From contig NZ_RCIV01000005.1 in the NCBI RefSeq assembly GCF_003666605.1, positions 62,001-126,000 on the forward strand: DNA of 64,000 nucleotides, written 5' to 3'. How positions within the stretch are numbered: the stretch's first letter is position 1; the number at the start of each line of letters is the position of its first letter. Shown here piece after piece: positions 42,659 through 52,044 of the stretch. The translations under genes and the position numbers were made by a program. Below the pieces are notes generated by a model, which was given only the letters and a program-made list of their open reading frames with translations, was not told where the DNA came from and searched no databases. This stretch comes from Propionibacterium australiense (lineage in GTDB: Bacteria; Actinomycetota; Actinomycetes; Propionibacteriales; Propionibacteriaceae).

Positions 42659-44230
42659 ATGGCTAACAATGACATCAAGCTGGCCGACTCAATGGCCGAG
42701 CGTGTGGAGCAGCTCGCGGAGCAGCGCCACATCATCGAGCTCGGCGGCGGTGAGTCCCGCCTGCAGAAGCAGCGCGAGCGCGGCAAGCAGACCGCTCGCG
42801 AACGCATCGACAATCTGCTCGACGCCTACTCGTTCGACGAGGTCGGTGCCTTCCGCAAGCACCGCACCACGTTGTTCGGCATGGACAAGGCCGTCATCCC
42901 CGCCGATGGCGTGGTCACCGGCCGCGGCACGATCTTCGGCCGTCCCGTCCACGTCGCCTCCCAGGACTTCACCGTCATGGGCGGCTCGGCGGGCGAGACC
43001 CAGTCGACCAAGGTCGTCGAGACGATGGAGCAGGCGCTGCTCACCGGCACGCCGTTCCTGTTCTTCTACGATTCGGGCGGCGCCCGCATCCAGGAGGGCA
43101 TCGACTCGCTGTCCGGCTACGGCAAGATGTTCTTCGCGAACGTCAAGCTGTCCGGCGTCGTCCCGCAGATCGCCATCATCGCCGGCCCCTGCGCCGGTGG
43201 TGCCAGTTACTCGCCGGCCCTGACCGACTTCATCATCATGACGAAGAAGGCCCACATGTTCATCACGGGCCCCGCCGTCATCAAGGCGGTCACCGGCGAG
43301 GACGTCACCGCCGACCAGCTCGGTGGCGCCGACGCCCACATGACAACGAGCGGCAACATCCACTTCGTGGCCGAGGACGACGACGCCGCGGTGCTCATCG
43401 CCAAGAAGCTGCTGAGCTTCCTGCCGCAGAACAACACCGAGGAGGCCGCGTTCGTCAACCCGAACAACGACGTCTCCCCGTGCGAGGAGCTGCGTGACAT
43501 CGTCCCCGTCGAGGGCACGAAGGGCTACGACGTCCGCGACGTCATCTCCCGGATCGTCGACTGGGGCGACTACCTCGAGGTCAAGGCCGGCTGGGCGACC
43601 AACATCGTCACAGCCTTCGCCCGCTTCAACGGCCGCACAGTCGGTGTCGTGGCGAACCAGCCGAAGGTGATGTCGGGCTGCCTCGACATCGACGCCTCCG
43701 ACAAGGCCACCGAGTTCATCAACTTCTGCGACTCGTTCAACATCCCTCTGGTGCAGCTGGTGGACGTCCCCGGCTTCCTGCCCGGCGTCCAGCAGGAGTA
43801 CGGCGGCATCATCCGCCACGGCGCGAAGATGCTGTACGCCTACTCCGAGGCCACCGTGCCGAAGGTCACCGTGGTGCTCCGCAAGGCCTACGGCGGCTCC
43901 TACCTGGCCATGTGCAACCGTGACCTGGGTGCCGACGCCGTCTACGCCTGGCCCACCGCCGAGATCGCCGTCATGGGTGCCGACGGTGCCGCCAACGTCA
44001 TCTTCCGCCGCGAGATCGACGCCGCCGAGGATCCGGCCGCCACCCGCGCCGAGAAGATCGAGGAGTACCGCAACGCGTTCAACACGCCGTACGTGGCCGC
44101 CGCCCGCGGCCAGGTCGACGACGTGATCGACCCGGCTGACACCCGTCGCAAGATCACCGCCGCACTGGAGATGTACGCCACCAAGCGTCAGACCCGTCCG
44201 GCCAAGAAGCACGGCAACATGCCCTGCTGA
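42659..44230 (+). CDS. Methylmalonyl-CoA carboxyltransferase 12S subunit
   Basis: 523 residues with the two crotonase-like carboxyltransferase domains. GGGESRLQKQRERGKQTARERI opens it; FYDSGGARIQEG and AGPCAGGASYSPAL form the first oxyanion region; VPGFLPGVQQEYGGIIRHGAKMLYAYSEATVPKVTVV the second; the end KRQTRPAKKHGNMPC is a transcarboxylase signature. It moves the carboxyl from methylmalonyl-CoA to biotin on the 1.3S subunit, yielding propionyl-CoA, and forms the hexameric core of the complex. The spacing of 15 bp after the 5S gene supports one operon. Confidence 0.95.
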   Translation: MANNDIKLADSMAERVEQLAEQRHIIELGGGESRLQKQRERGKQTARERIDNLLDAYSFDEVGAFRKHRTTLFGMDKAVIPADGVVTGRGTIFGRPVHVASQDFTVMGGSAGETQSTKVVETMEQALLTGTPFLFFYDSGGARIQEGIDSLSGYGKMFFANVKLSGVVPQIAIIAGPCAGGASYSPALTDFIIMTKKAHMFITGPAVIKAVTGEDVTADQLGGADAHMTTSGNIHFVAEDDDAAVLIAKKLLSFLPQNNTEEAAFVNPNNDVSPCEELRDIVPVEGTKGYDVRDVISRIVDWGDYLEVKAGWATNIVTAFARFNGRTVGVVANQPKVMSGCLDIDASDKATEFINFCDSFNIPLVQLVDVPGFLPGVQQEYGGIIRHGAKMLYAYSEATVPKVTVVLRKAYGGSYLAMCNRDLGADAVYAWPTAEIAVMGADGAANVIFRREIDAAEDPAATRAEKIEEYRNAFNTPYVAAARGQVDDVIDPADTRRKITAALEMYATKRQTRPAKKHGNMPC

Positions 44231-44247
44231 TCGGGAGGAGTTCGAAC

Positions 44248-44493
44248 ATGTCTGACAGTGAGAAGGACCTCATGATTGCGACGCTCAACAAGCGTCTGTC
44301 CGCTCTTGAGGCCGAGGTGAGTGCATTGAAGGCGGCCAGCCCGGGCATTCCGGAGGACGTCCTGGTGGCCATTTCCGCTGCCGTGTCCGCCTATCTCGGC
44401 AACGACGGATCGGTCCAGGCCGTTCGTTTCACCCCGAGCCCGACCTGGAACAGCCAGGGCCGCAAGGCTCTCCAGAACCATTCCATTCGTTGA
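44248..44493 (+). CDS. Small conserved transcarboxylase-operon protein
   Basis: 81 residues between 12S and 1.3S, with GGGAGGAG upstream. The first 30 residues form an amphipathic or coiled-coil helix ([23 protein letters not shown]), followed by a short second helix ([17 protein letters not shown]) and a basic tail. Position and size are like the epsilon or delta subunits of actinobacterial acyl-CoA carboxylases and Na+-decarboxylases, which help tie the biotin carrier to the carboxyltransferase. No function has been fixed from sequence. Confidence 0.7.
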   Translation: MSDSEKDLMIATLNKRLSALEAEVSALKAASPGIPEDVLVAISAAVSAYLGNDGSVQAVRFTPSPTWNSQGRKALQNHSIR

Positions 44494-44509
44494 CCCGGAA
44501 GAGACTGAC

Positions 44510-44884
44510 ATGAAGCTGAAGGTAACCGTCAACGGCGTCGCCTACGACGTCGATGTCGATGTCGACAAGACCCAGAACAATGCGATGGGCACGATCCTGT
44601 TCGGCGGTGGCACCGGCGGTGCCGCTGTCGCGCCGGTCGCCACGGGCGGTGGCGGCGGCGCCGCGGCGGGCGAGGGTGAGATCCCCGCGCCGCTGGCCGG
44701 CACCGTGTTCAAGATCCTCGTCGCCGAGGGCGACGAGGTGAAGGCGGGGCAGGTCGTCCTGGTTCTCGAGGCCATGAAGATGGAGACCGAGATCCAGGCC
44801 CCGACCGACGGCACCGTCGAGAAGATCCTCGTCGCCGAACGCGAGGCCGTCCAGGGCGGCCAGGGCCTCATCAAGATCGCCTGA
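44510..44884 (+). CDS. Methylmalonyl-CoA carboxyltransferase 1.3S biotin carrier subunit
   Basis: 124 residues. [19 protein letters not shown] is the 1.3S N-terminus that docks on the 5S and 12S subunits. A flexible Gly/Ala-rich hinge follows, then the biotinyl domain [20 protein letters not shown] with the biotinylated lysine in [10 protein letters not shown] near residue 90. It carries carboxyl between the 12S and 5S active sites. Last gene of the operon; a strong hairpin follows. Confidence 0.96.
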   Translation: MKLKVTVNGVAYDVDVDVDKTQNNAMGTILFGGGTGGAAVAPVATGGGGGAAAGEGEIPAPLAGTVFKILVAEGDEVKAGQVVLVLEAMKMETEIQAPTDGTVEKILVAEREAVQGGQGLIKIA

Positions 44885-44906
44885 GCCGGCCCCGGACGAG
44901 GGCAGA

Positions 44907-44946
44907 GAGGGCCCCGCACGCCACCATTGGAGGGTGCGGGGCCCTC
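44907..44946 (+). terminator. Terminator hairpin after the transcarboxylase operon
   Basis: A perfect 13-bp GC-rich stem, GAGGGCCCCGCAC (44907-44919) with GTGCGGGGCCCTC (44934-44946), and a 14-base loop, starts 23 bp after the 1.3S stop. No U-tract follows, as is common in high-GC actinobacteria. Confidence 0.75.
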
Positions 44947-45110
44947 GTGCCATGTCTGGGCCGTGTTGTCGCCGGCGTGGCCATCAGTCAGGGCGCCTGG
45001 TCTCGTTTCACAGGGGCGCGTACGCCCGCCGGTCCTCGCGGGTGAGGGCGCAAGGCTTCTCGCCGCGGACTGCGCTACCTCGCTTTCTCTCGGCGCCGTG
45101 GTCAAGCGGC

Positions 45111-46109
45111 TCAGATCTTGAAGAATGGCGGCACCAGCGTGCCGGTGGAGCGCCCCTGCCCGGTGAGCAACCAGCCCATCGACTTGTGGCTCCTCATGTG
45201 GACGATCGTCTCCGCCGGAGCCAGGCCGGGAATGGCGGCCGCGATGGAGGACTCCACGTCGGCGATGGCGTTGTGGCTGGCGACCCTGAGGTTGAGCCGC
45301 AGATTGTTCGCCCCCGTCAGCCACATGCAAGAGCGAAGGACTCGTCGGTCGCGGAGCAATTCCATGATCCGGGGCTTGTGCGAGAAGGCGACGGTGGTGA
45401 GCCATGTGCACTCCAGGAACCATCCGGCGAGTTCGGGCGCGACATCGCACCGCATGATGACCTGGCGGCAGGACCGTAGCCTTTGCAGCCTTCGGTGCAC
45501 TGTCGTGGTCGGACTGTCGAATTCTTGTGACAGGCTCGCGACACTGCGGCGGCCATCGGCGGCAAGGGCTTTGGCCAAGGCCATGTCCAGTTCTGGGTTG
45601 GGGGCTTGACCCACAGGTTTTTTCCGGGGTAGCTGCTCGGCGGCCGCGTTGGCTTCGTTCTGGTCGATGGCGTGAACCCGCCACGCCTCCGTCCCGACGA
45701 TGACATTGGTGGTGAGGGATGTGCGGGTCCCGTGCACCCCCGGAAGGCTTCCGATCCAGTCGATGATCAAGGTGGTGAGGGTCGGCATGTCCGGGGCGCT
45801 GATGGTCAGGAGGATGTCGCGTTCGCCGGTCGTCTCGTCGACGCTGAGGATCATCGGATGGCGACACAACTCGTCGATCGTCGTCGGCAGGTGCTTGGTG
45901 GTGCAGTCGACCTCGACGATGGCTGTCAGCTGCTGGTCCATGTTGGGCAGTGTCGTGATCCACGCCAGGCCCTCGGATGTCAGGCGAGCCCACCGGTGGG
46001 AGGCCGTCGCCGCCGAGATCCCGAGGATCTGTCCCACCCGTGCCCACGGCATGCGCGGGTCGATCTGCAGCAGATTGACGATCCTGAGGTCGGTCTCATC
46101 CATGGTCAT
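45111..46109 (-). CDS. Lrp/AsnC-family regulator with two HTH/Lrp modules
   Basis: 332 residues, twice the usual Lrp size. The first HTH (DLRIVNLLQIDPRMPWARVGQILGISAATASHRWARL) is followed by a RAM-like ligand domain. A second HTH-like region (LDMALAKALAADGRRSVASLSQEFDSPTTTVHRRLQRL, near residue 190) and a second RAM-like domain complete it. Lrp proteins sense amino acids. The gene is divergent to the ornithine operon with 530 bp between them, so ornithine or alanine sensing is a reasonable inference. Of two ATGs, 46109 has GGAG at proper spacing. Confidence 0.82.
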   Translation of the reverse strand: MTMDETDLRIVNLLQIDPRMPWARVGQILGISAATASHRWARLTSEGLAWITTLPNMDQQLTAIVEVDCTTKHLPTTIDELCRHPMILSVDETTGERDILLTISAPDMPTLTTLIIDWIGSLPGVHGTRTSLTTNVIVGTEAWRVHAIDQNEANAAAEQLPRKKPVGQAPNPELDMALAKALAADGRRSVASLSQEFDSPTTTVHRRLQRLRSCRQVIMRCDVAPELAGWFLECTWLTTVAFSHKPRIMELLRDRRVLRSCMWLTGANNLRLNLRVASHNAIADVESSIAAAIPGLAPAETIVHMRSHKSMGWLLTGQGRSTGTLVPPFFKI

Positions 46110-46641
46110 CACCACTCCACTCGTTGTCTCGGTGAGCCTCGACCAGACGTCAGCGGTGCCGGACGCATTCCTCAGGGGCCCTGGCGCTTGCCGGCGGCGG
46201 TTCTGGTCGTCTGCCGGGAGGTGTGAAACGCTCACCGGCATAACCTTCTCACTTGGGCTATTTCTTCGCAAATTCGCTGGCGAGTGGGCGATCTGAGGCG
46301 AAAGATCCCGACGTGATGCCGATTGCTCCGCTGATTGTTGCGGTTCAGTCTCTTCGTGCAATTCTTGCTCCCACATCGAAGTGGATGTGACCTGTCACCG
46401 GCGGATTCGGCTGACTTGGTGACAGGCGATCGGCGAAGGAGCTTGTCATGGCGGGAACTGATCCGTAGTTCTGCCTCGGCGTCGAAATGATACTGCGGTT
46501 GATTCCTGAAAAAGCCGCAGGATGGCCCGTGCACAGGCCACGAATGTGCACATCAATTCTCCGTATGGGGTGACGCGGCGATGGTCAGCATGCCCTGATT
46601 CGCTGCGCGCACATTACTTCGAACGCTCAAGGAGGAGTTCA
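46110..46641. promoter_or_regulatory. Divergent control region of the ornithine operon and its Lrp-type regulator
   Basis: A 532-bp region without a supported gene. It contains a 9-bp perfect inverted repeat, CCTGTCACC (46391-46399) and GGTGACAGG (46418-46426), separated by 18 bp, a good candidate operator. CTGCGG...CCGCAG at 46493-46520 is a weak relative of the palindromic repeat family. A strong AAGGAGGAG ribosome-binding site (46629-46637) precedes ord. Confidence 0.5.
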
Positions 46642-47682
46642 ATGAGCAGTGATCGTATTCGGGTCGTGCAGTGGGGGCTGGGTGCCATGGGTCGCGGGGT
46701 GGCCCGGCTCGTCCTCGACAAGGAAGGCCTGGAACTGGTGGGCGCCGTCGACATCCGCCAAGACCTGGACGGCGAGGACCTGTGCACGGTGATCGGGGGC
46801 GATCCCACTGGTGTCACCATCACCACGGATCCGGTGTCGCTGCTGGCCTCGACCGAGGTGGACGTCGTGACCATCACCACCACCTCGTGGGTCGAGCAGC
46901 AGCTGCCCGACCTGAAGGCCATCCTGTCCGCCGGCGTCAACGTGGTGAGCATCGCAGAGGAGATGGCCGCCCCCGAGGCCCAGCACCCCGAGATCGCCGA
47001 GCAGCTGGACGCCCTGGCGATCGAGAACGGCGTGTCCATCGTCGGGGTCGGAGTCAACCCGGGCTTCGTGCTCGACCATCTCGTCGTGACCCTGACCTCC
47101 GGGAGCCAGCAAGTGGAACGGATCGAGGCCAGCCGGATCAACGACCTGAGCCCCTACGGCGAGACGGTGCTGCGCACCCAGGGCGTCGGCACGACCCCGG
47201 AGGAGTTCGAGGCCGGTGTCGCCGACGGGTCCATCGTCGGTCACGTCGGCTTCCCCGAGTCGGTGCGCCTCATCAGCGACGCCCTGGGCCTGGGCGTGGA
47301 CCGCTTGGAGCAGAGCATCGAACCGATCATCAGCACGGTGCCCCGCCAGGCCAGGGACCGCGCCATCGAGCCGGGCATGGTCGCCGGCTGCAATCATGTC
47401 GCCATCGGCTACCGCGGTGACACGGAGGTCATCCGACTGAACCATCCGCAGCAGATCGCGCCCGAGGCCGAGGGGCGGGCCACCGGCGACTACATCACGA
47501 TCTTCGGCGTGCCCGAGATCCACATGTCGACCGGACCAGAGATCGCCGGTGGCCTGTCGACGGCGGGCATCGCCGTCAACACGATTCCCCGCATCCTCCA
47601 CGCGAGCCCGGGACTGAAACGGATCATCGACCTGCCCTCACCCAGCGCCCTCATGGGGGCCTCCGCCTACACCCGTCGCTGA
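46642..47682 (+). CDS. ord: 2,4-diaminopentanoate dehydrogenase
   Basis: 346 residues with an N-terminal Rossmann motif (RVVQWGLGAMGRGVARLVL, residues 6-24) and a dihydrodipicolinate-reductase-like C-terminal domain (VGVGVNPGFVLDHL, SRINDLSPYGETVL). It oxidatively deaminates 2,4-diaminopentanoate to 2-amino-4-oxopentanoate with NAD(P)+. Gene order ord-ortA-ortB-oraS-oraE is the same as in Clostridium sticklandii, which fixes the function well. ATG 46642 has an optimal ribosome-binding site. First gene of the operon. Confidence 0.88.
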   Translation: MSSDRIRVVQWGLGAMGRGVARLVLDKEGLELVGAVDIRQDLDGEDLCTVIGGDPTGVTITTDPVSLLASTEVDVVTITTTSWVEQQLPDLKAILSAGVNVVSIAEEMAAPEAQHPEIAEQLDALAIENGVSIVGVGVNPGFVLDHLVVTLTSGSQQVERIEASRINDLSPYGETVLRTQGVGTTPEEFEAGVADGSIVGHVGFPESVRLISDALGLGVDRLEQSIEPIISTVPRQARDRAIEPGMVAGCNHVAIGYRGDTEVIRLNHPQQIAPEAEGRATGDYITIFGVPEIHMSTGPEIAGGLSTAGIAVNTIPRILHASPGLKRIIDLPSPSALMGASAYTRR

Positions 47683-47711
47683 CTGGACCATCACGAACAG
47701 GAGAAGACCAG

Positions 47712-48008
47712 ATGCAGGGGACCGATGACATGGCACCGGCTGGTGCCTGGGTCGAGATAGAGCGCACAGTCCTCACCCCCGACGAGCGGGCGGCCGGACT
47801 CCCGGCCGAGACCGCCGGTACGCCGCTGCTGGAGTGGGTCGACGGCTTCCTCGAGGCCGAGGCGCGGGTGGGCGAGGAGGTCACCATCCGGACCATCATC
47901 GGCCGCGAGCACCGCGGCACCCTCCGCCGCATCAACCCCGGGTACGCGCACAGCTTCGGTGACACGGTCCCGGAGATCCTCACCATCGGAACGGAGTACG
48001 AGTCGTGA
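47712..48008 (+). CDS. ortA: 2-amino-4-ketopentanoate thiolase, alpha subunit
   Basis: 98 residues, matching the small OrtA subunit. WVEIERTVLTPDERAAGLP near residue 13, EEVTIRTIIGREHRGTL near 53 and NPGYAHSFGD near 74 are family features. With OrtB it cleaves 2-amino-4-ketopentanoate with CoA to acetyl-CoA and alanine. It overlaps ortB by 4 bp (GTGA), so the two subunits are made together. Confidence 0.88.
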   Translation: MQGTDDMAPAGAWVEIERTVLTPDERAAGLPAETAGTPLLEWVDGFLEAEARVGEEVTIRTIIGREHRGTLRRINPGYAHSFGDTVPEILTIGTEYES

Positions 48009-49441
48009 CCGACACCTCCTACGCGGCAGTGATGGCGCGCAAGAACGACATCATGCGCTCGTCGATGGGACTGGACTACGACCAGTTCACGTCCAGCCCC
48101 ATCGCCTTCGACTACGAGGCGCTCATGAACTCCTCCGGCTACAGCCTGGAGGACATCACCGCGATCCAACGCGAGAGCAAGGTCGGCGGGACGCCGCTGT
48201 ATGAACTGCGGCGCCTCACCGAGGCGGTGCGCAGGATCTCCGAGCCCGGCAGGGGGGCCCGTATCCTGCTCAAGGACGAGGCAGCCAACGCCTCCGGCAG
48301 CTTCAAGGCCCGCAGGGCCTCGGTCAGTGCCTACGAGGCCAGGTCCAAGGGCTTCAAGGGCATGGTCACCGCCACCAGCGGGAACTACGGGGCGGCCGTC
48401 GCCTCCCAGGCCGCCCAACGCGATCTCAAGTGCATCGTCGTGCAGGAGGTCTACGACTCCCGGCACGTCGGCCAGCCCGAGATCGTCGAGAAGTCGCGCG
48501 CCTGCGAGGCCTACGGCGCCGAGGTGCTGAAACTCACCGTCGGTCCCGAGCTGTTCTACGTGCTGCTGCGCACCCTGGAGGAGACCGGCTTCTTCAACGC
48601 CAGCCTCTACACGCCGTTCGGGATCCTCGGCGTCGAGACGCTGGGTGCCGAGATCGGACGTGAGGTGCAGGAGCGGTACGAGAGGACCCCCGACGTGGTG
48701 GTCGTCACGAACGCCGGCGGCGGAAATCTCACCGGGACCGCGCGCGGCCTGCGCAGGGTCGGCTGCGAGGACACCACGGTGATGGCTGTCTCGGTCGACC
48801 TGTCGGGGCTGCACATGGCCTCCGACACCGACTTCAACAACAAGTCGTTCACCACCGGGCACACCGGCTTCGGGGTGCCATTCGCCACCTGGCCCGACCG
48901 CGTCGACGTGCCGCGCAACGCGGCCCGGGTCCTGCGCTACATGGACGGCTACCACCTGGTGACCCAGGGCGAGGTCTTCTACCTCACCGAACTGCTCACC
49001 AAGCTGGAGGGCCTGGAGCGCGGCCCGGCGGGCAATACGAGCCTGACCGCAGCCGTCGCCCTGGCCCGCCAGATGGACGAGGACCAGATCGTCGTCGTGC
49101 AGGAGACCGAGTACACCGGGGCGGGCAAGCACCACAACAGCCAGCTGTCCTTCGCCCGCAGCCGCGGCATCGAGGTACGCCGCGGCGACCCGGCGGACAA
49201 CCTTCCGGGCAGGGCCATCATCATCCCCGAGCGGCTCGACCAGGTGGCCGGCAAGCCCCTCAACCTCGAGAGAATACGCCGCAGCTACATCAAGCACGCG
49301 GCAGGGGTCCTCCCCGCCGACCAGTGGACCGAGAAGGACATCGCCTTCCTGGCCGAGGACACCAACAGCACTGTGCAGCACGTGCAGGAAATCGTCGAGC
49401 GGCTCACCGCAGCCGGCCCCGCACCGACAGGACGGAACTGA
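48005..49441 (+). CDS. ortB: 2-amino-4-ketopentanoate thiolase, beta subunit (PLP)
   Basis: 478 residues of the fold-type II PLP family (threonine synthase-like). ILLKDEAANASGSFKARRAS near residue 90 contains the PLP lysine; GNYGAAVASQAA and NAGGGNLTGTARGLR bind phosphate. It catalyses thiolytic cleavage of 2-amino-4-ketopentanoate together with OrtA. It starts with GTG inside the ortA stop and is followed one base later by oraS. Confidence 0.9.
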   Translation: MTDTSYAAVMARKNDIMRSSMGLDYDQFTSSPIAFDYEALMNSSGYSLEDITAIQRESKVGGTPLYELRRLTEAVRRISEPGRGARILLKDEAANASGSFKARRASVSAYEARSKGFKGMVTATSGNYGAAVASQAAQRDLKCIVVQEVYDSRHVGQPEIVEKSRACEAYGAEVLKLTVGPELFYVLLRTLEETGFFNASLYTPFGILGVETLGAEIGREVQERYERTPDVVVVTNAGGGNLTGTARGLRRVGCEDTTVMAVSVDLSGLHMASDTDFNNKSFTTGHTGFGVPFATWPDRVDVPRNAARVLRYMDGYHLVTQGEVFYLTELLTKLEGLERGPAGNTSLTAAVALARQMDEDQIVVVQETEYTGAGKHHNSQLSFARSRGIEVRRGDPADNLPGRAIIIPERLDQVAGKPLNLERIRRSYIKHAAGVLPADQWTEKDIAFLAEDTNSTVQHVQEIVERLTAAGPAPTGRN

Positions 49442-49442
49442 C

Positions 49443-49826
49443 ATGACCGAGATCACCGAGGAACAGGAGCGGGAGGCCCGCTTCGATGCCCTGCGCCAGG
49501 AACTGGCGGCAATGGACGACGACGCCCTCAAGGCCAGGTTCTGGGAACTGTGCGAGGAGGTGATGACGCCGATCGTCGAGCTCGCCCGGACCCACACCTC
49601 GCCCTCGATCGAACGCTCCGTGCTCCTGCGCATGGGGGTCGACTCGGTGACCACCCACGGAGTCGTCGAGAACGTCCTGCAGGCCGGCCTGCTCGGCAAG
49701 GGGGCGGGTCACGCGGTGCTCCGCCTGTCCCAGCGCGACGAGCTGCCGATACCCGAGGCCGCCGCGAGAATCGCCACCGACGCCGGCGTGCTGAACGGTC
49801 TCTTCGAAGGAGCGGACAATGACTGA
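49443..49826 (+). CDS. oraS: D-ornithine 4,5-aminomutase, S subunit
   Basis: 127 residues, the small subunit required by OraE. RFDALRQELAAMDDDALKARFWELCEEVMTPIVELA and FVTHTSPSIERSVLLRMG-type stretches, and VLRLSQRDELPIPEAA match OraS. It overlaps oraE by 8 bp. Its role is in the stability and activity of the adenosylcobalamin/PLP mutase. Confidence 0.9.
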   Translation: MTEITEEQEREARFDALRQELAAMDDDALKARFWELCEEVMTPIVELARTHTSPSIERSVLLRMGVDSVTTHGVVENVLQAGLLGKGAGHAVLRLSQRDELPIPEAAARIATDAGVLNGLFEGADND

Positions 49827-52044
49827 CCGGCTCGATCCCAACGTCAAGCTCGACGTCGACCTCATCATGCAGGACCTAGCCGACTATCACCCGCCCCGCA
49901 AGGGCTGGACCTGGCGGGCCTGCCCTCCGGAGGGCGTCGACATGGGCGGCTTCCACTACCGTGACATGTCCGAGCCCCTCGCCAACAGCGTTCCGATGCC
50001 GGCCGCGAAGTACTTCGACGGCGTCGACCCGCAGCCCTCACCGGTGGTGACCTCGGAGATCGCCTCGGGGCACTTCGAGGACGACCTGCGCCGGATGCGG
50101 ATGGCCGCCTGGAACGGCGCCGATCACATCATGGTCATCCGCACCACCGGGCAGTCCCACATCGACGGCCTCATGGAGGGCACCCCCGAGGGCGTCGGCG
50201 GCGTCCCGATCACCCGCAAGCAGCTGCGGGCCAGCCGCAAGGCCTGTGACCTGGTGGAGCAGGAGGTCGGACGTCCGATCAACTTCCACAGCTACGTCTC
50301 CGGCGTGGCCGGTCCCGAGGTCGCCGTGCTGTTCGCCGAGGAGGGCGTCAACGGGGCCCACCAGGACCCCCAGTACAACGTGCTCTACCGCAACATCAAC
50401 ATGTACCGCAGCTTCGTCGACGCCGCCGAGGCGAAGAAGGTGATGAGCGGGGCCCGCATCTTCCAGATCGACGGCGCCCACAACGCCAATGCGACGGCAC
50501 GGCACGGCTGGAAGGTGATGCCGGAGTTGATGGTCCAGCACGGCCTCAACTCGATGTTCTCCGTTCTCGTCGGCATGCCCAAGGACCTCATCGGGCTGTC
50601 CACGGTGCCGCCGAGCGCCCCGCCCGCCCCGAAGCTGTGGTTCGACCTGCCCTACGCGGTCGCCCTGCGGGACTTCTTCTCCGAGTACCGGATGCGCGCC
50701 CAGCAGAATACCCGGTACATCGAGTCCGACCTCGAAGAGGCGATCCGCACCCACGTGGTGGACACGATGATCTCCATGCTCACCAGGGCCGACATCCAGT
50801 CGACCATCACCCCCGACGAGGGCCGCAATCTGCCCTGGCACTACAACTCGGTGCGCGGAGTGCAGACGGTCAAGCAGACCTGGGCGGCGCTGGACGGCAT
50901 CAAGGAACTCCTCACCCTCAACCGGGAGGGCCCGCTCGGGACGATGGTGCGTGACATCAAGGAACGAGCCATCGGCTTCCTCACCGAGATGGTCCACGCC
51001 GGCGGCTACTTCGCCGCCATCGAGAGGGGCTTCTTCGTCGACTCGGCGCTGTTCCCCGAGCGCAACCACGACGGGATCGCCCGGGACGGCTCTGGTGGCG
51101 TCGCCGCCGACACCGTCATCGAACGCGACCCGGACTACCTGGCCCCGGTCAGCGACCACTTCGGCTATAACAACGTGCCCGAGGGCGTCGGCTGCCCCAG
51201 CGAACTGATCGGCGGGGACACCCTGACCAATCCGGAGAAGATCGTCTACATCGACGAACTCGACCCGCAGGACAGCGTCGAGCAGCGGCTCGCCCGCACC
51301 GCCGCCTACCGCACCGGCGACCTGGTGCGCCCGGAGGCCGAGTGGGCCGGCGATGGCGTGGCCCTGCTCCAGCTGATGATCCCCGAGAACGCCGACATCG
51401 CCCGCGAGGCGGCCCTGGAGACCGCCAAGCGGATGGGCCTGGGGGACCCGGAGGTGGTCAACCTGCAGGTCCTGCAGCCCGCGGAGGGCTGCTTCGTCGA
51501 GGTGAAGGGTCACGTCGGTTTCGACATCGACAAGACCGAGCTGTACATCCCCGAGAAGGTCGAGCTGCTCCCCGAGGACGAGCTGCGTCAGGTCGTCAGC
51601 GACAACGAGATCAACGTCGTCGCCGGCACCGTCGGCGAGGACGAGCACAGCGTCGGGCTGCGCGAGATCCTCGACATCAAGCACGGCGGCCTGGAGAAGT
51701 ACGGTGTCAAGTACCGCTACCTGGGCACCTCGGTGCCGGTCGAGAAGATGGTGGACGCGGCCGTCGAGAGCGGCGCCGACGCCATCTTGATCTCCACGGT
51801 CATCAGCCACAACGACGTGCACCGCACGATGATGAAGAAGCTGTCCGAGCTGGCCACCGAGCGGGGCATCCGCGACACGATGGTGCTCATCGCCGGCGGC
51901 ACCCAGGTGAGCCGCGAGATGGCCGCCGAGACCGGGCTGGACGCCACTTTCGGCCGCGGCACCAAGGGCATCGACGTGCTCGACGCCATCGTCCGCACCA
52001 TGCGGGCCCGCGGCATGGTCGTAGCAGGGAAAGCCGACGGATGA
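49819..52044 (+). CDS. oraE: D-ornithine 4,5-aminomutase, E subunit (adenosylcobalamin and PLP)
   Basis: 741 residues. The N-terminal TIM barrel binds PLP and substrate (RTTGQSHIDGLMEGTPEGVGG, RNINMYRSFVDAAEAKKVMSGARIFQIDGAHNANATA). The C-terminal Rossmann domain has the cobalt-ligand motif in GEDEHSVGLREILD near residue 610 and AILISTVISHNDVHRTMM. It converts D-ornithine to 2,4-diaminopentanoate by a radical shift of the terminal amino group. Overlaps both neighbours. Cobalamin synthesis is characteristic of propionibacteria, so the cofactor should be available. Confidence 0.93.
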   Translation: MTDRLDPNVKLDVDLIMQDLADYHPPRKGWTWRACPPEGVDMGGFHYRDMSEPLANSVPMPAAKYFDGVDPQPSPVVTSEIASGHFEDDLRRMRMAAWNGADHIMVIRTTGQSHIDGLMEGTPEGVGGVPITRKQLRASRKACDLVEQEVGRPINFHSYVSGVAGPEVAVLFAEEGVNGAHQDPQYNVLYRNINMYRSFVDAAEAKKVMSGARIFQIDGAHNANATARHGWKVMPELMVQHGLNSMFSVLVGMPKDLIGLSTVPPSAPPAPKLWFDLPYAVALRDFFSEYRMRAQQNTRYIESDLEEAIRTHVVDTMISMLTRADIQSTITPDEGRNLPWHYNSVRGVQTVKQTWAALDGIKELLTLNREGPLGTMVRDIKERAIGFLTEMVHAGGYFAAIERGFFVDSALFPERNHDGIARDGSGGVAADTVIERDPDYLAPVSDHFGYNNVPEGVGCPSELIGGDTLTNPEKIVYIDELDPQDSVEQRLARTAAYRTGDLVRPEAEWAGDGVALLQLMIPENADIAREAALETAKRMGLGDPEVVNLQVLQPAEGCFVEVKGHVGFDIDKTELYIPEKVELLPEDELRQVVSDNEINVVAGTVGEDEHSVGLREILDIKHGGLEKYGVKYRYLGTSVPVEKMVDAAVESGADAILISTVISHNDVHRTMMKKLSELATERGIRDTMVLIAGGTQVSREMAAETGLDATFGRGTKGIDVLDAIVRTMRARGMVVAGKADG

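Noticed and set aside
46232-46534. A 100-codon frame in the ord-lrp control region
   Set aside because: No ribosome-binding site or family motif, and it covers inverted repeats that look regulatory.
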